A stretch of DNA of 64,000 nucleotides from JAUSIF01 sp963711595. Its GTDB lineage: Bacteria; Pseudomonadota; Alphaproteobacteria; Rhizobiales; Xanthobacteraceae. Below are positions 56,294 to 64,000 of the stretch, piece by piece. How positions within the stretch are numbered: position 1 is the first letter of the stretch; the number at the start of each line of letters is the position of its first letter. The DNA lies in contig CAVQER010000007.1 in assembly GCA_963711595.1 (NCBI GenBank), positions 744,001 through 808,000 of the forward strand, read 5' to 3'. The notes beneath the pieces were generated by a model that saw only the letters and a program-made list of their open reading frames with translations, did not search any database and was not told where the DNA came from. Made by a program: the position numbers and the translations under genes.

Positions 56294-57717
56294 GGATTGC
56301 ACTGTCTACACTCGTTGGCTGCGCCGCGATTGCGTTCGCGTCGGCGGCCCTTGCCCAGGGCTCCATGCTTGCGCCGCCCGACACCGCATTTCTCAAAAGC
56401 AAGGGGTCGTGGGGCCAGAAATATTCGGATCAGTGGGCGCTGCACCGCGTCGGTTTCGATTTGTCGCCTCAGTCCGCTTGGCGGCTCGTAAAGCAGGACG
56501 CATCGCCTGTAATCGTTGCGCTCATTGATACCGGCCTCGACTGGAATCATCGCAGCATCGACTGGGCGACCATATGGCGCAATCCGAAGGAGACCGAAGG
56601 CAACAATGTGGATGACGACAAGAACGGCTTCATCGACGATGTGATTGGTTGGGATTTCTTCGGCAACGACAACAAGCCGTGGGACTACGACGGACATGGA
56701 ACGTTCGTCGCCGGGATCATCGCAGGCAGTTGGAAGGACAAGGCCGGCGTTCCGGGCATCAATCCGTTTGCGCGGTTAATGGTGCTCAAAGGCATTAACA
56801 ATTTCGGGCATTCACGCTCGACTTATATTGCGCGGGCGATCGCTTACGCTGCCGACAACGGCGCGCGGGTGATCAACCTCAGCGTCGGTGGCAAGCAGGT
56901 TACGGAGGTCGAGCGAGCGGCGATTGAATATGCCTTCGCCAAGGGCGCGGTATTGGTCGCCGCTGCCGGGAATGAAGGCGCCGACATCACCAATTATGGT
57001 CTTGCGGCGTCGGACAAAGTGCTTGCCGTCGCGTCGACGGGATTTGACGACCAGCGCGCGACTTTCTCGAACTGGGGCAAGATCGCGCTCGCGGCGCCGG
57101 GTCTCGACGTATTGAGCCTGCGCGCGCGGCGCACTGACATCATGATGAGTGTGGAAGGCGCCAAGTACAAACCCGGTGCGGCGTACGTCGGGGTCGACAA
57201 GCGGTACTATCGCGCGAGCGGCACTTCGTTCTCAGCGCCGATGGTCAGCGGCCTCGCCTCGCTCATGATCGCGAACAATCCTGATCTGACCAACGTCCAG
57301 GTGATGAACATTCTCAAGAGCACGGCGCGTGATGCAGGGACGCCCGGCGTCGATCAATACTCGGGCTATGGAATCATCGACGCCCGGGCGGCTTTGCAGG
57401 CGCCCAAGGACTATTTGCTGTTTGCAGGCATCAGCCGGGTCGAGGTGGTGCAAGCTGGCGGTGCCCAGGCGGTCCGGGTGCGTGGAACCGCGGACGCCAA
57501 CCAATTCAAGTCGGCTTTACTCGAAGTGGGTCAGGGCGAAAACCCGAAGACATGGAAGCGGATAGGGCCGTCGACGCAGGCCAAGGGGCCGGACGAGACG
57601 TTGGGCGACGTTCCCGCGTCCGCGTTCGCGGGCGCGAAGGTCTGGCACATCAGAGTCTTGGTGACACATCAAAACGGGTCCGTGCGCGAGGCGCGATTTC
57701 GGCTAAACTTGGGCTAA
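56290..57717 (+). CDS. Secreted subtilisin-family (S8) serine protease
   Basis: Serine protease of 475 residues with a signal peptide ending AALAQ (about 23). The catalytic triad is Asp80 (ALIDTGLD), His136 (DGHGTFVAG) and Ser313 (GTSFSAPMVSG), with oxyanion Asn228 (AAAGNEG). No typical I9 propeptide is apparent between the signal and the catalytic domain, so another protein may act as chaperone or inhibitor. The C-terminal about 75 residues after the catalytic domain resemble a small beta domain. The ATG overlaps the TGA of the preceding gene (ATGA), which ties the protease to that product. Confidence 0.92.
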   Translation: MRIALSTLVGCAAIAFASAALAQGSMLAPPDTAFLKSKGSWGQKYSDQWALHRVGFDLSPQSAWRLVKQDASPVIVALIDTGLDWNHRSIDWATIWRNPKETEGNNVDDDKNGFIDDVIGWDFFGNDNKPWDYDGHGTFVAGIIAGSWKDKAGVPGINPFARLMVLKGINNFGHSRSTYIARAIAYAADNGARVINLSVGGKQVTEVERAAIEYAFAKGAVLVAAAGNEGADITNYGLAASDKVLAVASTGFDDQRATFSNWGKIALAAPGLDVLSLRARRTDIMMSVEGAKYKPGAAYVGVDKRYYRASGTSFSAPMVSGLASLMIANNPDLTNVQVMNILKSTARDAGTPGVDQYSGYGIIDARAALQAPKDYLLFAGISRVEVVQAGGAQAVRVRGTADANQFKSALLEVGQGENPKTWKRIGPSTQAKGPDETLGDVPASAFAGAKVWHIRVLVTHQNGSVREARFRLNLG

Positions 57718-57750
57718 TGGGGATAAAGTCCGAAAGGACAGGGGGCGCAT

Positions 57751-58998
57751 ATGCGTAGATTGTCAGTGATTGCGGCTGCGTTGGGCATGCTTCTGCTGTC
57801 CACGACAGCGCAGGCAGTAGTGCGTGAGTCGGAAGTGACGATCACGCAGGATGGCAAGCCGCTGGCGGGAGCCACGGTTTCATTGCAGACCGAGCCGCCC
57901 GCGAAGCCCTCTGCCGCTGGTACGCCGCCTCGCACTGCGACGGCACCCAAACCCAAAGGCAACACCAGTAAGGATGGCAAAGTCGTCATCGTCTACGACG
58001 ACGAGAAGGCGCGTGACGACGACCGCTTCATCCTGCTCTGGCGTACGCGCGATGGGACAACCGGAAGGTTGCCCGGCGTAACGCTATCGATGCTCAAGAG
58101 CGGCAAAGTTGACGTGCCGCGCCAGGCCACGACTCCCGCGCGGCCCGTGACTCAACTGCAGCAGCCCGTGACGCAGCCCGGCGGAGCGCCGCTGGCTACC
58201 AATTCCCAGATCAAGTACGGCGCCGGTGGCGCCGTGGGTGTTCTCCGGCACACCGGAACGCTTGAGCATCGCGAGGCGAGCGGCAGCGGTCTCTCGGGGA
58301 TGTTGTTTCTGGAAGCGCGGCACCAGCAAGGTCGCGGACCGATCGTTGGAGTGCGCACAGGTATCTTGCTCGGCGGCGGAGATGCCGACCATCCCGAAGT
58401 TGATATCAAGATACGGAGAATGGTCTTTGTGGAGGGAATGTTCGGCATTCCATTGCCGCTCGTCTATACGGACATCCCGCTTGAGTTCCTGTTGGCCGTT
58501 GGTGGGGTGTGGGCGAATTCGCATATCAACACACCGTTCGGCTCGGATTCATTCGGGTCCAACGGCTTGACCTTCGCCCTGTTCCTCAATGCCTGGCTCA
58601 ATCAGAACACCGCGGTTGGTATTGTCGCACGCTGGATCGATATGAGCGGCGATGCGCATCTCGCTCCCAACCTGGTTCGCCAAATCGACCAGGATTCTTT
58701 CTCGGTGATGGTGCACTACACGCAATTCTTCGCTTCGGATGCCCGGCTGAAACGCGACGTTGTGGAAGTTGGGAAGCGTCCTGACGGTCTCCCGCTCTAT
58801 CGCTACAGCTACCTCTGGAGCGAAAGGGAGTACGTGGGCGTAATGGCGCAAGACGTGGCCAACGTCGAGCCGGACGCGGTGCATCGCGGCGCCGACGGAT
58901 GGCTGCGCGTCGACTACAGCAAGCTCGGGACCAGGCTCATGACGTGGGACGAATGGCGGGGCCCGTCGCTTCCGGAGATGGCGAGCGCGGTCCGCTAG
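57751..58998 (+). CDS. Outer-membrane-like protein with C-terminal S74 intramolecular chaperone domain
   Basis: Protein of 415 residues with a signal peptide ending TTAQA (about 22). Residues about 25-115 look like a carboxypeptidase-regulatory-like Ig domain (GKPLAGATVSL). Residues about 160-325 alternate hydrophobic stretches of 8-12 residues ending in aromatic residues, as in small beta-barrels. Residues 328-400 match the peptidase S74 (tail-spike) domain: the Ser-Lys pair S329-K334 in SDARLK, then VGVMAQDV and VDYSKL. In phage fibres this domain trimerises the protein and then cuts itself off. It lies 33 bases after the protease gene. Domain order and operon are seen; barrel and trimer are inferred. 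Confidence 0.82.
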   Translation: MRRLSVIAAALGMLLLSTTAQAVVRESEVTITQDGKPLAGATVSLQTEPPAKPSAAGTPPRTATAPKPKGNTSKDGKVVIVYDDEKARDDDRFILLWRTRDGTTGRLPGVTLSMLKSGKVDVPRQATTPARPVTQLQQPVTQPGGAPLATNSQIKYGAGGAVGVLRHTGTLEHREASGSGLSGMLFLEARHQQGRGPIVGVRTGILLGGGDADHPEVDIKIRRMVFVEGMFGIPLPLVYTDIPLEFLLAVGGVWANSHINTPFGSDSFGSNGLTFALFLNAWLNQNTAVGIVARWIDMSGDAHLAPNLVRQIDQDSFSVMVHYTQFFASDARLKRDVVEVGKRPDGLPLYRYSYLWSEREYVGVMAQDVANVEPDAVHRGADGWLRVDYSKLGTRLMTWDEWRGPSLPEMASAVR

Positions 58999-59027
58999 CG
59001 GCACCAGCGGAATGGCAGCGTCTTAGT

Positions 59028-59942
59028 TCAGGGCCACTTCACCGTCGGCGGCAGAGAGGACAGGATCGCCTCCACGTTGCCCCCGGTCTTTAGGCCGAAC
59101 ATCGTGCCGCGGTCGTAAAGCAGATTGAACTCCACATACCTGCCGCGGCGGACGAGTTGCTCTTCTCGGTCCGCCTCGGTCCAAGGCGTCGTGAAATTGC
59201 GGCGTGCGAGCTCCGGATAGACTTCCAGAAACGAAAGGCCGACCTCGCGCACGAAGGCGAAATCCGCCTCGAAGTCACCGCTGTTATGCCAATCGAAGAA
59301 GATGCCGCCGATGCCGCGCGGCTCGTTCCTGTGCTTCAGGAAAAAGTACTCGTCGCACCACTTCCGGTACTTGTCGTACGGGGCGACTTTTGCCGCCCGG
59401 TCGCAGGCGGATTTCATCGCGGCGTGAAAAACGACGGTGTCCGGGTCGTCTTGGGTCCGGCGCGATTCCAGTACGGGGGTGAGATCCGCTCCGCCGCCAA
59501 ACCAGGTCTTCGTCGTTGCCACGTAGCGTGTGTTCATGTGCACGGCTGGCACATGCGGGTTAGCGGGATGCACGATCAGGGAAATGCCGGATGCCCAGAA
59601 CCGTGGATCCTTCTCCGCGCCGGGAACCTCTTTTCGGAATTCCGGTGCGAACTCGCCAAACACCGTAGAAACGTGAACACCGGCCTTTTCGAAAACACGC
59701 CCGCGCAGCATGGCGGTCTCGCCGCCACCACCGGCGGCACCGGTGTGATCCGTCCGTTCCCAAGGCGTACGGACGAAGCGGCCCGCCGGCCCTTCGTACA
59801 ATTCGGCCGGCGCGTCGTCCTCGATGTTTTCAAGTGCGCTGCAAATGATGTCGCGGAGTTCTTCGAACCAGGCACGCGTACGAGCTTTGTGCGTTTCGAG
59901 ATCGGGCGAACGTCCAATTCGGCGAATCGCGGCTTCAGCCAT
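59028..59942 (-). CDS. hemF: Oxygen-dependent coproporphyrinogen III oxidase HemF
   Basis: Aerobic heme-synthesis enzyme decarboxylating coproporphyrinogen III to protoporphyrinogen IX. It has 304 residues. The family signature WFGGGADLTP is in place, as are HPANPHVPAVHMNTRY, KYRKWCDEYFFLKHR and the C-terminal RGRYVEFNLLYDRGT. The start overlaps trmL by eight bases, an arrangement seen in relatives. Confidence 0.96.
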   Translation of the reverse strand: MAEAAIRRIGRSPDLETHKARTRAWFEELRDIICSALENIEDDAPAELYEGPAGRFVRTPWERTDHTGAAGGGGETAMLRGRVFEKAGVHVSTVFGEFAPEFRKEVPGAEKDPRFWASGISLIVHPANPHVPAVHMNTRYVATTKTWFGGGADLTPVLESRRTQDDPDTVVFHAAMKSACDRAAKVAPYDKYRKWCDEYFFLKHRNEPRGIGGIFFDWHNSGDFEADFAFVREVGLSFLEVYPELARRNFTTPWTEADREEQLVRRGRYVEFNLLYDRGTMFGLKTGGNVEAILSSLPPTVKWP

Positions 59943-60402
59943 CCGGGAATCCTCCAGTCTGGCGCAGCGCCTCTCCGATCACCATCGCGAGGCTAACCGC
60001 GACATTCAAGGAGCGCAGATGCCGACGCATTGGCACCCGCACACGGGCATCCGCAGCACCATGAATCGCTTCCGGCACCCCGGACAATTCGCGCCCGCAC
60101 AAGAGTACGTCATTCGGGCGGAATCCGAGCGCAGTATATGCCAAGTCGGACTTCGTCGTGAGTACCACCAAGCGCCGTTCTTCGTTGCGCCGCCACTCAT
60201 CGAACGCAGCGAACGTCGCGTGATTCACGAGCGTTACGTGGTCGATGTAGTCGAGCCCGGCGCGGCGGAAGCTGCGCTCGGTCGCCGCGAACGATGCGGG
60301 CCCGACGATGTGCACCGGTACACCGACGCAGGCGCCGAGACGTAAGATGGTCCCCGCGTTCTGCGGAATGTCCGGCTCATAAAGGGCGATCGCCAACGAC
60401 AT
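59935..60402 (-). CDS. trmL: tRNA (cytidine(34)-2'-O)-methyltransferase TrmL
   Basis: SPOUT-family methyltransferase acting on tRNA position 34 (cytidine or 5-carboxymethylaminomethyluridine), 155 residues. It begins LAIALYEPDIPQNAGTILRL, key part PDIPQNAGT, with the SAM knot at GRELSGVP and RSLNVAVSLAMV. The ATG at 60402 has GGAG five bases upstream; longer forms are not supported. It is divergent from petA. Confidence 0.93.
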   Translation of the reverse strand: MSLAIALYEPDIPQNAGTILRLGACVGVPVHIVGPASFAATERSFRRAGLDYIDHVTLVNHATFAAFDEWRRNEERRLVVLTTKSDLAYTALGFRPNDVLLCGRELSGVPEAIHGAADARVRVPMRRHLRSLNVAVSLAMVIGEALRQTGGFPDG

Positions 60403-60460
60403 TTTTTCTCCACGGCGCGGCAAGTGCCGGGTGCATGACGGAGTGCCGCAGCCCCTATGC

Positions 60461-60488
60461 TGGACAATAGGGGGTAACGATGTAATTA
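60461..60488 (+). promoter_or_regulatory. Candidate promoter of petABC
   Basis: TGGACA (60461-60466) and TAATTA (60483-60488) with a 16-base spacer lie about 110 bases before petA, in the 196-base gap shared with trmL. Both hexamers deviate by two or fewer bases from consensus. No clear repeat or operator is seen nearby. Confidence 0.4.
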
Positions 60489-60598
60489 GAGGCAATCGAA
60501 AAGTGGCGCAAAAGCCGCGCCGCGAGCGGCTAAGTTGAGTTTCGGCGCAGCGCGCGGCGAAGCGTTTCAGGGATCGGCTGAGGGGCAAGGACCGAACC

Positions 60599-61117
60599 GT
60601 GGCAACTACCGCCGGAACCACCCGCCGGGACTTTCTCTACATCGCTACCGCTGCCGTCGGTGCAGTCGGCGCCGCGGCAACGATCTGGCCGCTCATTCAT
60701 CAGATGAATCCCGACGCGTCGGTGCTCGCGCTTGCGTCGATCGACGTCGACCTCACGCCGATCGTCGAAGGCCAGATCATCACGGTCAAGTGGCGCGGCA
60801 AGCCGGTGTTCATCTCTCATCGCACCAAGAAAGAAATCGAGGAAGCGCGCAACACGCCGCTTTCGCAGTTGCCCGACCCGCAGCCGGACCAGGCGCGGGT
60901 GAAGCAGGGCAAAGATCAATGGCTGGTACTGATCGGCGTCTGCACGCATCTCGGATGCGTCCCGCTCGGCCACCAGGGCGATTACGACGGCTGGTTCTGC
61001 CCGTGCCACGGCTCGCACTACGACACCTCCGGCCGAATTCGCCGCGGCCCGGCGCCGCTCAATCTGGAACTGCCGCCTTACGAGTTCCTGACCGACACGT
61101 CAGTCCGGATCGGCTGA
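60599..61117 (+). CDS. petA: Ubiquinol-cytochrome c reductase Rieske iron-sulfur subunit
   Basis: Rieske subunit of the cytochrome bc1 complex, 172 residues, starting at GTG with AAGGA eight bases upstream. It has a twin-arginine anchor TTRRDFLYIATAA. The cluster ligands are CTHLGC and CPCHGSHYD. It transfers electrons from ubiquinol to cytochrome c1 at the periplasmic face. petB follows after 19 bases. Confidence 0.96.
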   Translation: MATTAGTTRRDFLYIATAAVGAVGAAATIWPLIHQMNPDASVLALASIDVDLTPIVEGQIITVKWRGKPVFISHRTKKEIEEARNTPLSQLPDPQPDQARVKQGKDQWLVLIGVCTHLGCVPLGHQGDYDGWFCPCHGSHYDTSGRIRRGPAPLNLELPPYEFLTDTSVRIG

Positions 61118-61136
61118 GAAAGCGAAGCGTCGCCCG

Positions 61137-62390
61137 ATGAGCGGACACGGCGAACTCAAGCTTCAGAACAAGTACCTGCAATGGTTCGAACGCCGCCTGC
61201 CGGTGTTCGGGCTGATGCACTCCGCCTTCGTCGCCTATCCGACGCCGCGCAATCTGAACTACTGGTGGACATTCGGCGGGATCCTAACGGTGATGCTGGT
61301 GATCCAGATCATCACCGGCATCGTGCTCGTGATGCACTACACGCCAACCGCAGCCGGTGCGTTCGATTCCGTCGAGCACATCATGCGCGACGTGAACTAC
61401 GGCTGGCTGATGCGCTATGTGCACGCGAACGGCGCGTCAATGTTCTTCCTCGCCGTCTACATCCACATCTTCCGCGGACTTTATTACGGATCGTACAAGG
61501 ATCCGCGCGAAGTTCTCTGGATTCTCGGCGTCATTATTTTCCTGCTGATGATGGCGACCGCGTTCATGGGCTACGTGCTGCCCTGGGGGCAAATGAGCTT
61601 CTGGGCGGCAACGGTCATCACCAACCTGTTTTCGGCGATCCCGCTCGTCGGCAGCGCGGTCGTCCGATGGTTATGGGGCGGTTACGCAGTCGACCAGCCG
61701 ACCTTGCTGCGCTTCTTCTCGCTGCACTACCTTCTGCCGTTCGTGATCTTGGGTGTCGTGCTGCTGCACATCTGGGCGCTGCACGTGGTCGGGCAGAACA
61801 ATCCCGACGGCATCGACGTGAAGACGGGGCGGGACACGGTCCCGTTCACTCCTTATGCAACGGTGAAAGACAGCTTCGGGATGATCTGCTTCTTCATCCT
61901 GTTCGCCTGGTTCATCTTCTACATCCCGAACTACCTCGGGCATCCGGACAACTATATTCCCGCTAATCCCCTGCAAACGCCGCCGCACATCGTGCCGGAG
62001 TGGTACTTCCTGCCGTACTACGCAATTCTCCGCGCGATCCCGTCGAAGCTCGGCGGTGTGGTCGCCATGTTCGCGTCGATTGCGGTGCTCGCGTTCGTGC
62101 CCTGGCTCGACACCTCGAAAGTGCGCTCCGCGCGGTACCGACCGCTCTACAAGCAATTCTTCTGGATCCTGGTCGTGGTGTGCGTCGGGCTCGGCTATCT
62201 CGGCTCGAAGCCCGCTGAAGGCATCTACGTGATCGCCGCGCGAATTCTCACGGCGTATTATTTCCTGCATTTCCTCGTGATCTTGCCGCTGCTCGGGTTC
62301 ATCGAGAAACCGAAGCCGCTGCCCGCATCGATTTCCGAATCGATCCTGAAAGGCAAGGTCGCCGATCCCATGCCGAGAGCGACCGCATGA
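61137..62390 (+). CDS. petB: Cytochrome b of the bc1 complex
   Basis: Quinol-oxidising, diheme membrane subunit, 417 residues with eight or nine hydrophobic segments. The Qo-site motif PEWYFLPYYAILRAIP is present, as are paired His ligands in transmembrane helices B and D and the loop GGYAVDQPTLLRFFSLHYLLPF (key DQPTLLRF and HYLLPF). petC overlaps it by four bases. It is not fused to cytochrome c1, unlike the fbcH gene of Bradyrhizobium. Confidence 0.97.
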   Translation: MSGHGELKLQNKYLQWFERRLPVFGLMHSAFVAYPTPRNLNYWWTFGGILTVMLVIQIITGIVLVMHYTPTAAGAFDSVEHIMRDVNYGWLMRYVHANGASMFFLAVYIHIFRGLYYGSYKDPREVLWILGVIIFLLMMATAFMGYVLPWGQMSFWAATVITNLFSAIPLVGSAVVRWLWGGYAVDQPTLLRFFSLHYLLPFVILGVVLLHIWALHVVGQNNPDGIDVKTGRDTVPFTPYATVKDSFGMICFFILFAWFIFYIPNYLGHPDNYIPANPLQTPPHIVPEWYFLPYYAILRAIPSKLGGVVAMFASIAVLAFVPWLDTSKVRSARYRPLYKQFFWILVVVCVGLGYLGSKPAEGIYVIAARILTAYYFLHFLVILPLLGFIEKPKPLPASISESILKGKVADPMPRATA

Positions 62391-63220
62391 GGACGACCCC
62401 GACGCTCCTGTTTGCCCTGGCGACGCTCGCGAGCATGGGCAGTGCTGCGATCGCCGCGGAGGTTGGGCCGCAACCCTCGCGGCAATCCTGGTCGTTCGCC
62501 GGCCCGATCGGACACTACGATCGCGCACAGCTGCAGCGCGGATTTCAGGTCTATCGCGAAGTCTGCGCGCAATGTCATTCGCTGAAATACATTGCGTTCC
62601 GCAATCTCGCGCAGCCGGGCGGCCCAAGCTTCAGCGAAGCTCAGGCGCGCGCGCTTGCCGCCGAGTACCAGATAGCGGACGGGCCGGACGATACAGGTGA
62701 GATGTTCCAGCGGCCGGGACGGTTGTCGGATGTGTTTCCGCCGCCGGCGCCGAACGACCAAGCCTTGCGCGCCCGCTTTGGCGGGGCGCTGCCGCCCGAC
62801 CTCTCTGTGATCACGAAGGCGCGCGGCTATGAAGTCGGACTGTTCGGTGGATTGCTCGATTTCTTCCGCCAATACCAGGAGCACGGTGCCGATTACATGC
62901 ATGCGCTGCTTCTCGGCTACGAGGACCCGCCGTCGGACGTGAAGCTCTCGCCAACTTTATTTTGGAACAAGTATTTCCCCGGCCATCGCATCGCAATGAA
63001 GCCGCCGCTCAGCGACGGCCTCATCGACTATTCCGACGGATCACCGAAGACCGCGGACCAGTACGCACGCGACGTCGTTGCGTTCCTGTCGTGGGCGGGG
63101 GAGCCGCACCTCGAGGCGCGCAAGCGCATCGGCTTCCAGGTGATGATCTTCCTGGTCGTGTTCGCCGGACTGATTTATTTCACCAAGAAGAAGATCTGGG
63201 CCGAAGCCGGCAGCCACTGA
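62387..63220 (+). CDS. petC: Cytochrome c1 of the bc1 complex
   Basis: Heme c subunit, 277 residues, signal peptide about 1-24. Heme attaches at C60-A-Q-C63-H64; the sixth ligand Met is in the later KPPL-type region. A C-terminal membrane anchor (about 248-268) has a short basic tail. It overlaps petB (ATGA). The following T-rich stretch from 63244 could support transcription termination for the operon but lies inside a convergent small gene. Confidence 0.96.
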   Translation: MRTTPTLLFALATLASMGSAAIAAEVGPQPSRQSWSFAGPIGHYDRAQLQRGFQVYREVCAQCHSLKYIAFRNLAQPGGPSFSEAQARALAAEYQIADGPDDTGEMFQRPGRLSDVFPPPAPNDQALRARFGGALPPDLSVITKARGYEVGLFGGLLDFFRQYQEHGADYMHALLLGYEDPPSDVKLSPTLFWNKYFPGHRIAMKPPLSDGLIDYSDGSPKTADQYARDVVAFLSWAGEPHLEARKRIGFQVMIFLVVFAGLIYFTKKKIWAEAGSH

Positions 63221-63240
63221 CGGCCGCCGGACCGGCAGTC

Positions 63241-63387
63241 TCAGTTTTCCTTTTTTGGCTGCGTGACGATCGTGTTCCCGCCTGGCCGTTGATTATAGGC
63301 CTGTTGATACGCTGACACGGCCTTCTCCTTCTTCTCCTGCTTCGGCTTCTTCTTTTCGCGCGGGGTGCGCATCTGGCCCTTTGCCAT
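63241..63387 (-). CDS. Small basic conserved-type protein, 48 residues
   Basis: Very short gene with a strong ribosome site GAGGAGG five bases before the ATG at 63387. The product is rich in Lys and Gln (about 11 Lys) and has no Cys or hydrophobic segment. The Lys-rich middle reads REKKKPKQEKKEK. It is probably disordered. The function is unknown. Reading continues as open frame further upstream, but the start is well marked by the ribosome site. Confidence 0.65.
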   Translation of the reverse strand: MAKGQMRTPREKKKPKQEKKEKAVSAYQQAYNQRPGGNTIVTQPKKEN

Positions 63388-63431
63388 ATTGTCCTCCTCT
63401 GGTGCAGCGGGGGTACCGACTCGTCCTGATG

Positions 63432-63623
63432 CTAGACCCGCGTGCCACTGACCATCAATCCGAAGCCGATCAGCTTCAGAATCGCGGCCGTGCCCCAGAC
63501 AATCAAGATGAACAGGATTGATGCCGGAATGGCCGCCAGGGCGAGCTTCAGCAACACGACGACCAGCCGCCAGAATGGGACGCGGAAGTCGATAACGGTA
63601 ACCTGATTGGTCGGATCGGCCAT
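63432..63623 (-). CDS. Small single-segment membrane protein, 63 residues
   Basis: ATG at 63623 with GGGAG about six bases upstream. After a charged N-terminus (MADPTNQVTVIDFRVPFWR) a long hydrophobic stretch of about 35 residues, LVVVLLKLALAAIP... to GLMVSG, makes one or two membrane passes. It is followed 44 bases later by the small basic gene and may be co-transcribed with it. I do not recognise a family. Confidence 0.65.
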   Translation of the reverse strand: MADPTNQVTVIDFRVPFWRLVVVLLKLALAAIPASILFILIVWGTAAILKLIGFGLMVSGTRV

Positions 63624-63700
63624 AGCGAGCTCCCTCATTGCGTTCGCGGCAATGGTCCCGCACATTGAAGTTCCTCGCAACGCCTCCAAACTGGACTGTC

Positions 63701-64000
63701 ATGACGCCCAGCGAAGCGCTCGATTTGCGTTCCTACATCCGCACGATTCCGGACTATCCGAAACCCGGGATCCAGTTTCGCGACATCACCACGCTGTTGG
63801 GCAGCGCGCGCGCATTCCGGCGGGCGGTCGACGAACTGGTGCAGCCATGGGCGGGCTCGAAGATCGACAAGGTGGCGGGCATCGAAGCGCGCGGTTTCAT
63901 TGTCGGCGGGGCGATCGCGCATCAGGTCTCAGCAGGTTTCGTGCCAATCCGAAAGAAGGGAAAGCTGCCTTACGACACGGTGCGGGTGGCGTACTCGCTC
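63701..64000 (+). CDS. apt: Adenine phosphoribosyltransferase Apt (3' end outside window)
   Basis: Purine salvage enzyme joining adenine to PRPP. The first 100 codons are present, from the ATG at 63701: SYIRTIPDYPKPGIQFRDITTLL, key part IPDYPKPGIQFRDITTL, then IEARGFIVGGAIA and IRKKGKLP. These are the standard Apt signatures. The PRPP-binding loop lies beyond the window. It is divergent from the two small genes. No stop before base 64000. Confidence 0.96.
   Translation, partial: MTPSEALDLRSYIRTIPDYPKPGIQFRDITTLLGSARAFRRAVDELVQPWAGSKIDKVAGIEARGFIVGGAIAHQVSAGFVPIRKKGKLPYDTVRVAYSL

Noticed and set aside
58732..58998. S74 domain as a prophage remnant
   Set aside because: No phage structural, lysis or integrase gene is near; the protein has a signal peptide and a chromosomal operon context.

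Overview
The window reads as a chromosome segment of a GC-rich alphaproteobacterium of the order Hyphomicrobiales (Rhizobiales). Lineage markers are a SciP/DUF1153 CtrA inhibitor beside flagellar genes, a Sinorhizobium-type PmtA, and the run hemF-trmL-petABC-apt. petB and petC are separate genes, unlike the fused fbcH of Bradyrhizobium. No insertion sequence, integrase, phage gene or CRISPR array was seen, and no stretch above 300 bases lacks a gene.

Layout. 1-5.6 kb (minus): a form II CO-dehydrogenase-like molybdenum hydroxylase operon, coxS-L-M, followed by the accessory genes coxD (MoxR ATPase) and coxE (VWA protein, cut by the window edge). 5.9-9.4 kb: a benzoate-CoA ligase with a broken alpha/beta hydrolase, divergent from a BoxR/BzdR-type regulator (HTH plus shikimate-kinase fold) across TGCA repeats. 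9.4-20.7 kb (minus): two complete branched-chain/aromatic-acid type ABC transporter sets (livFGMHK) with a feruloyl-CoA-synthase-like gene after the second set, next to a divergent MarR regulator. 21.5-26 kb: PsiE-like protein, carboxymuconolactone decarboxylase homologue, beta-hydroxyacid dehydrogenase, metallo-beta-lactamase lactonase-like enzyme, and an NDH-2/cyclic-nucleotide-binding fusion. 26-31.6 kb: a tricarballylate-type tripartite transporter (tctC, B, A) with tcuA and an IclR regulator. 31.6-42.5 kb: tRNA-Met, an orphan TRAP binding protein, pmtA, mnmA, fliK-flgD, sciP and several single genes. 42.5-49.3 kb (minus): a MoxR-DUF58-DUF4159-membrane protein operon. 49.5-52.8 kb: DUF1285-nudL-DUF6111-cca, then a DM13-domain gene. 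53-59 kb: a compact four-gene set of exported proteins (YcbB-type L,D-transpeptidase, a protein with a porin signature and repeats, a subtilisin, and an outer-membrane-like protein with an S74 autoprocessing domain). 59-64 kb: hemF, trmL, petABC, two small genes and the start of apt.

The left half looks like an aromatic-acid uptake and CoA-activation region (Liv transporters, benzoyl-CoA and feruloyl-CoA ligases, CoA-thioester-type regulators). It is full of lesions. The hydrolase, livM of set 1, feruloyl-CoA synthase, livH of set 2, tctB and tctA, plus a glutathionyl-hydroquinone reductase further right, each carry a one-base indel or an in-frame stop, and undoing it restores the normal family length. 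mnmA also has a Ser-to-Leu change in its ATP-binding motif. Either the sequence has scattered errors or the accessory uptake systems are decaying; every broken transporter has lost membrane subunits.

The most unusual unit is the exported four-gene set at 53-59 kb. I could not match this combination to any system I know. Other notable signals are a near-consensus sigma-54 promoter before fliK, a TGCA operator between the benzoate-CoA ligase and its regulator, and perfect dyads upstream of livK set 1 and iclR.
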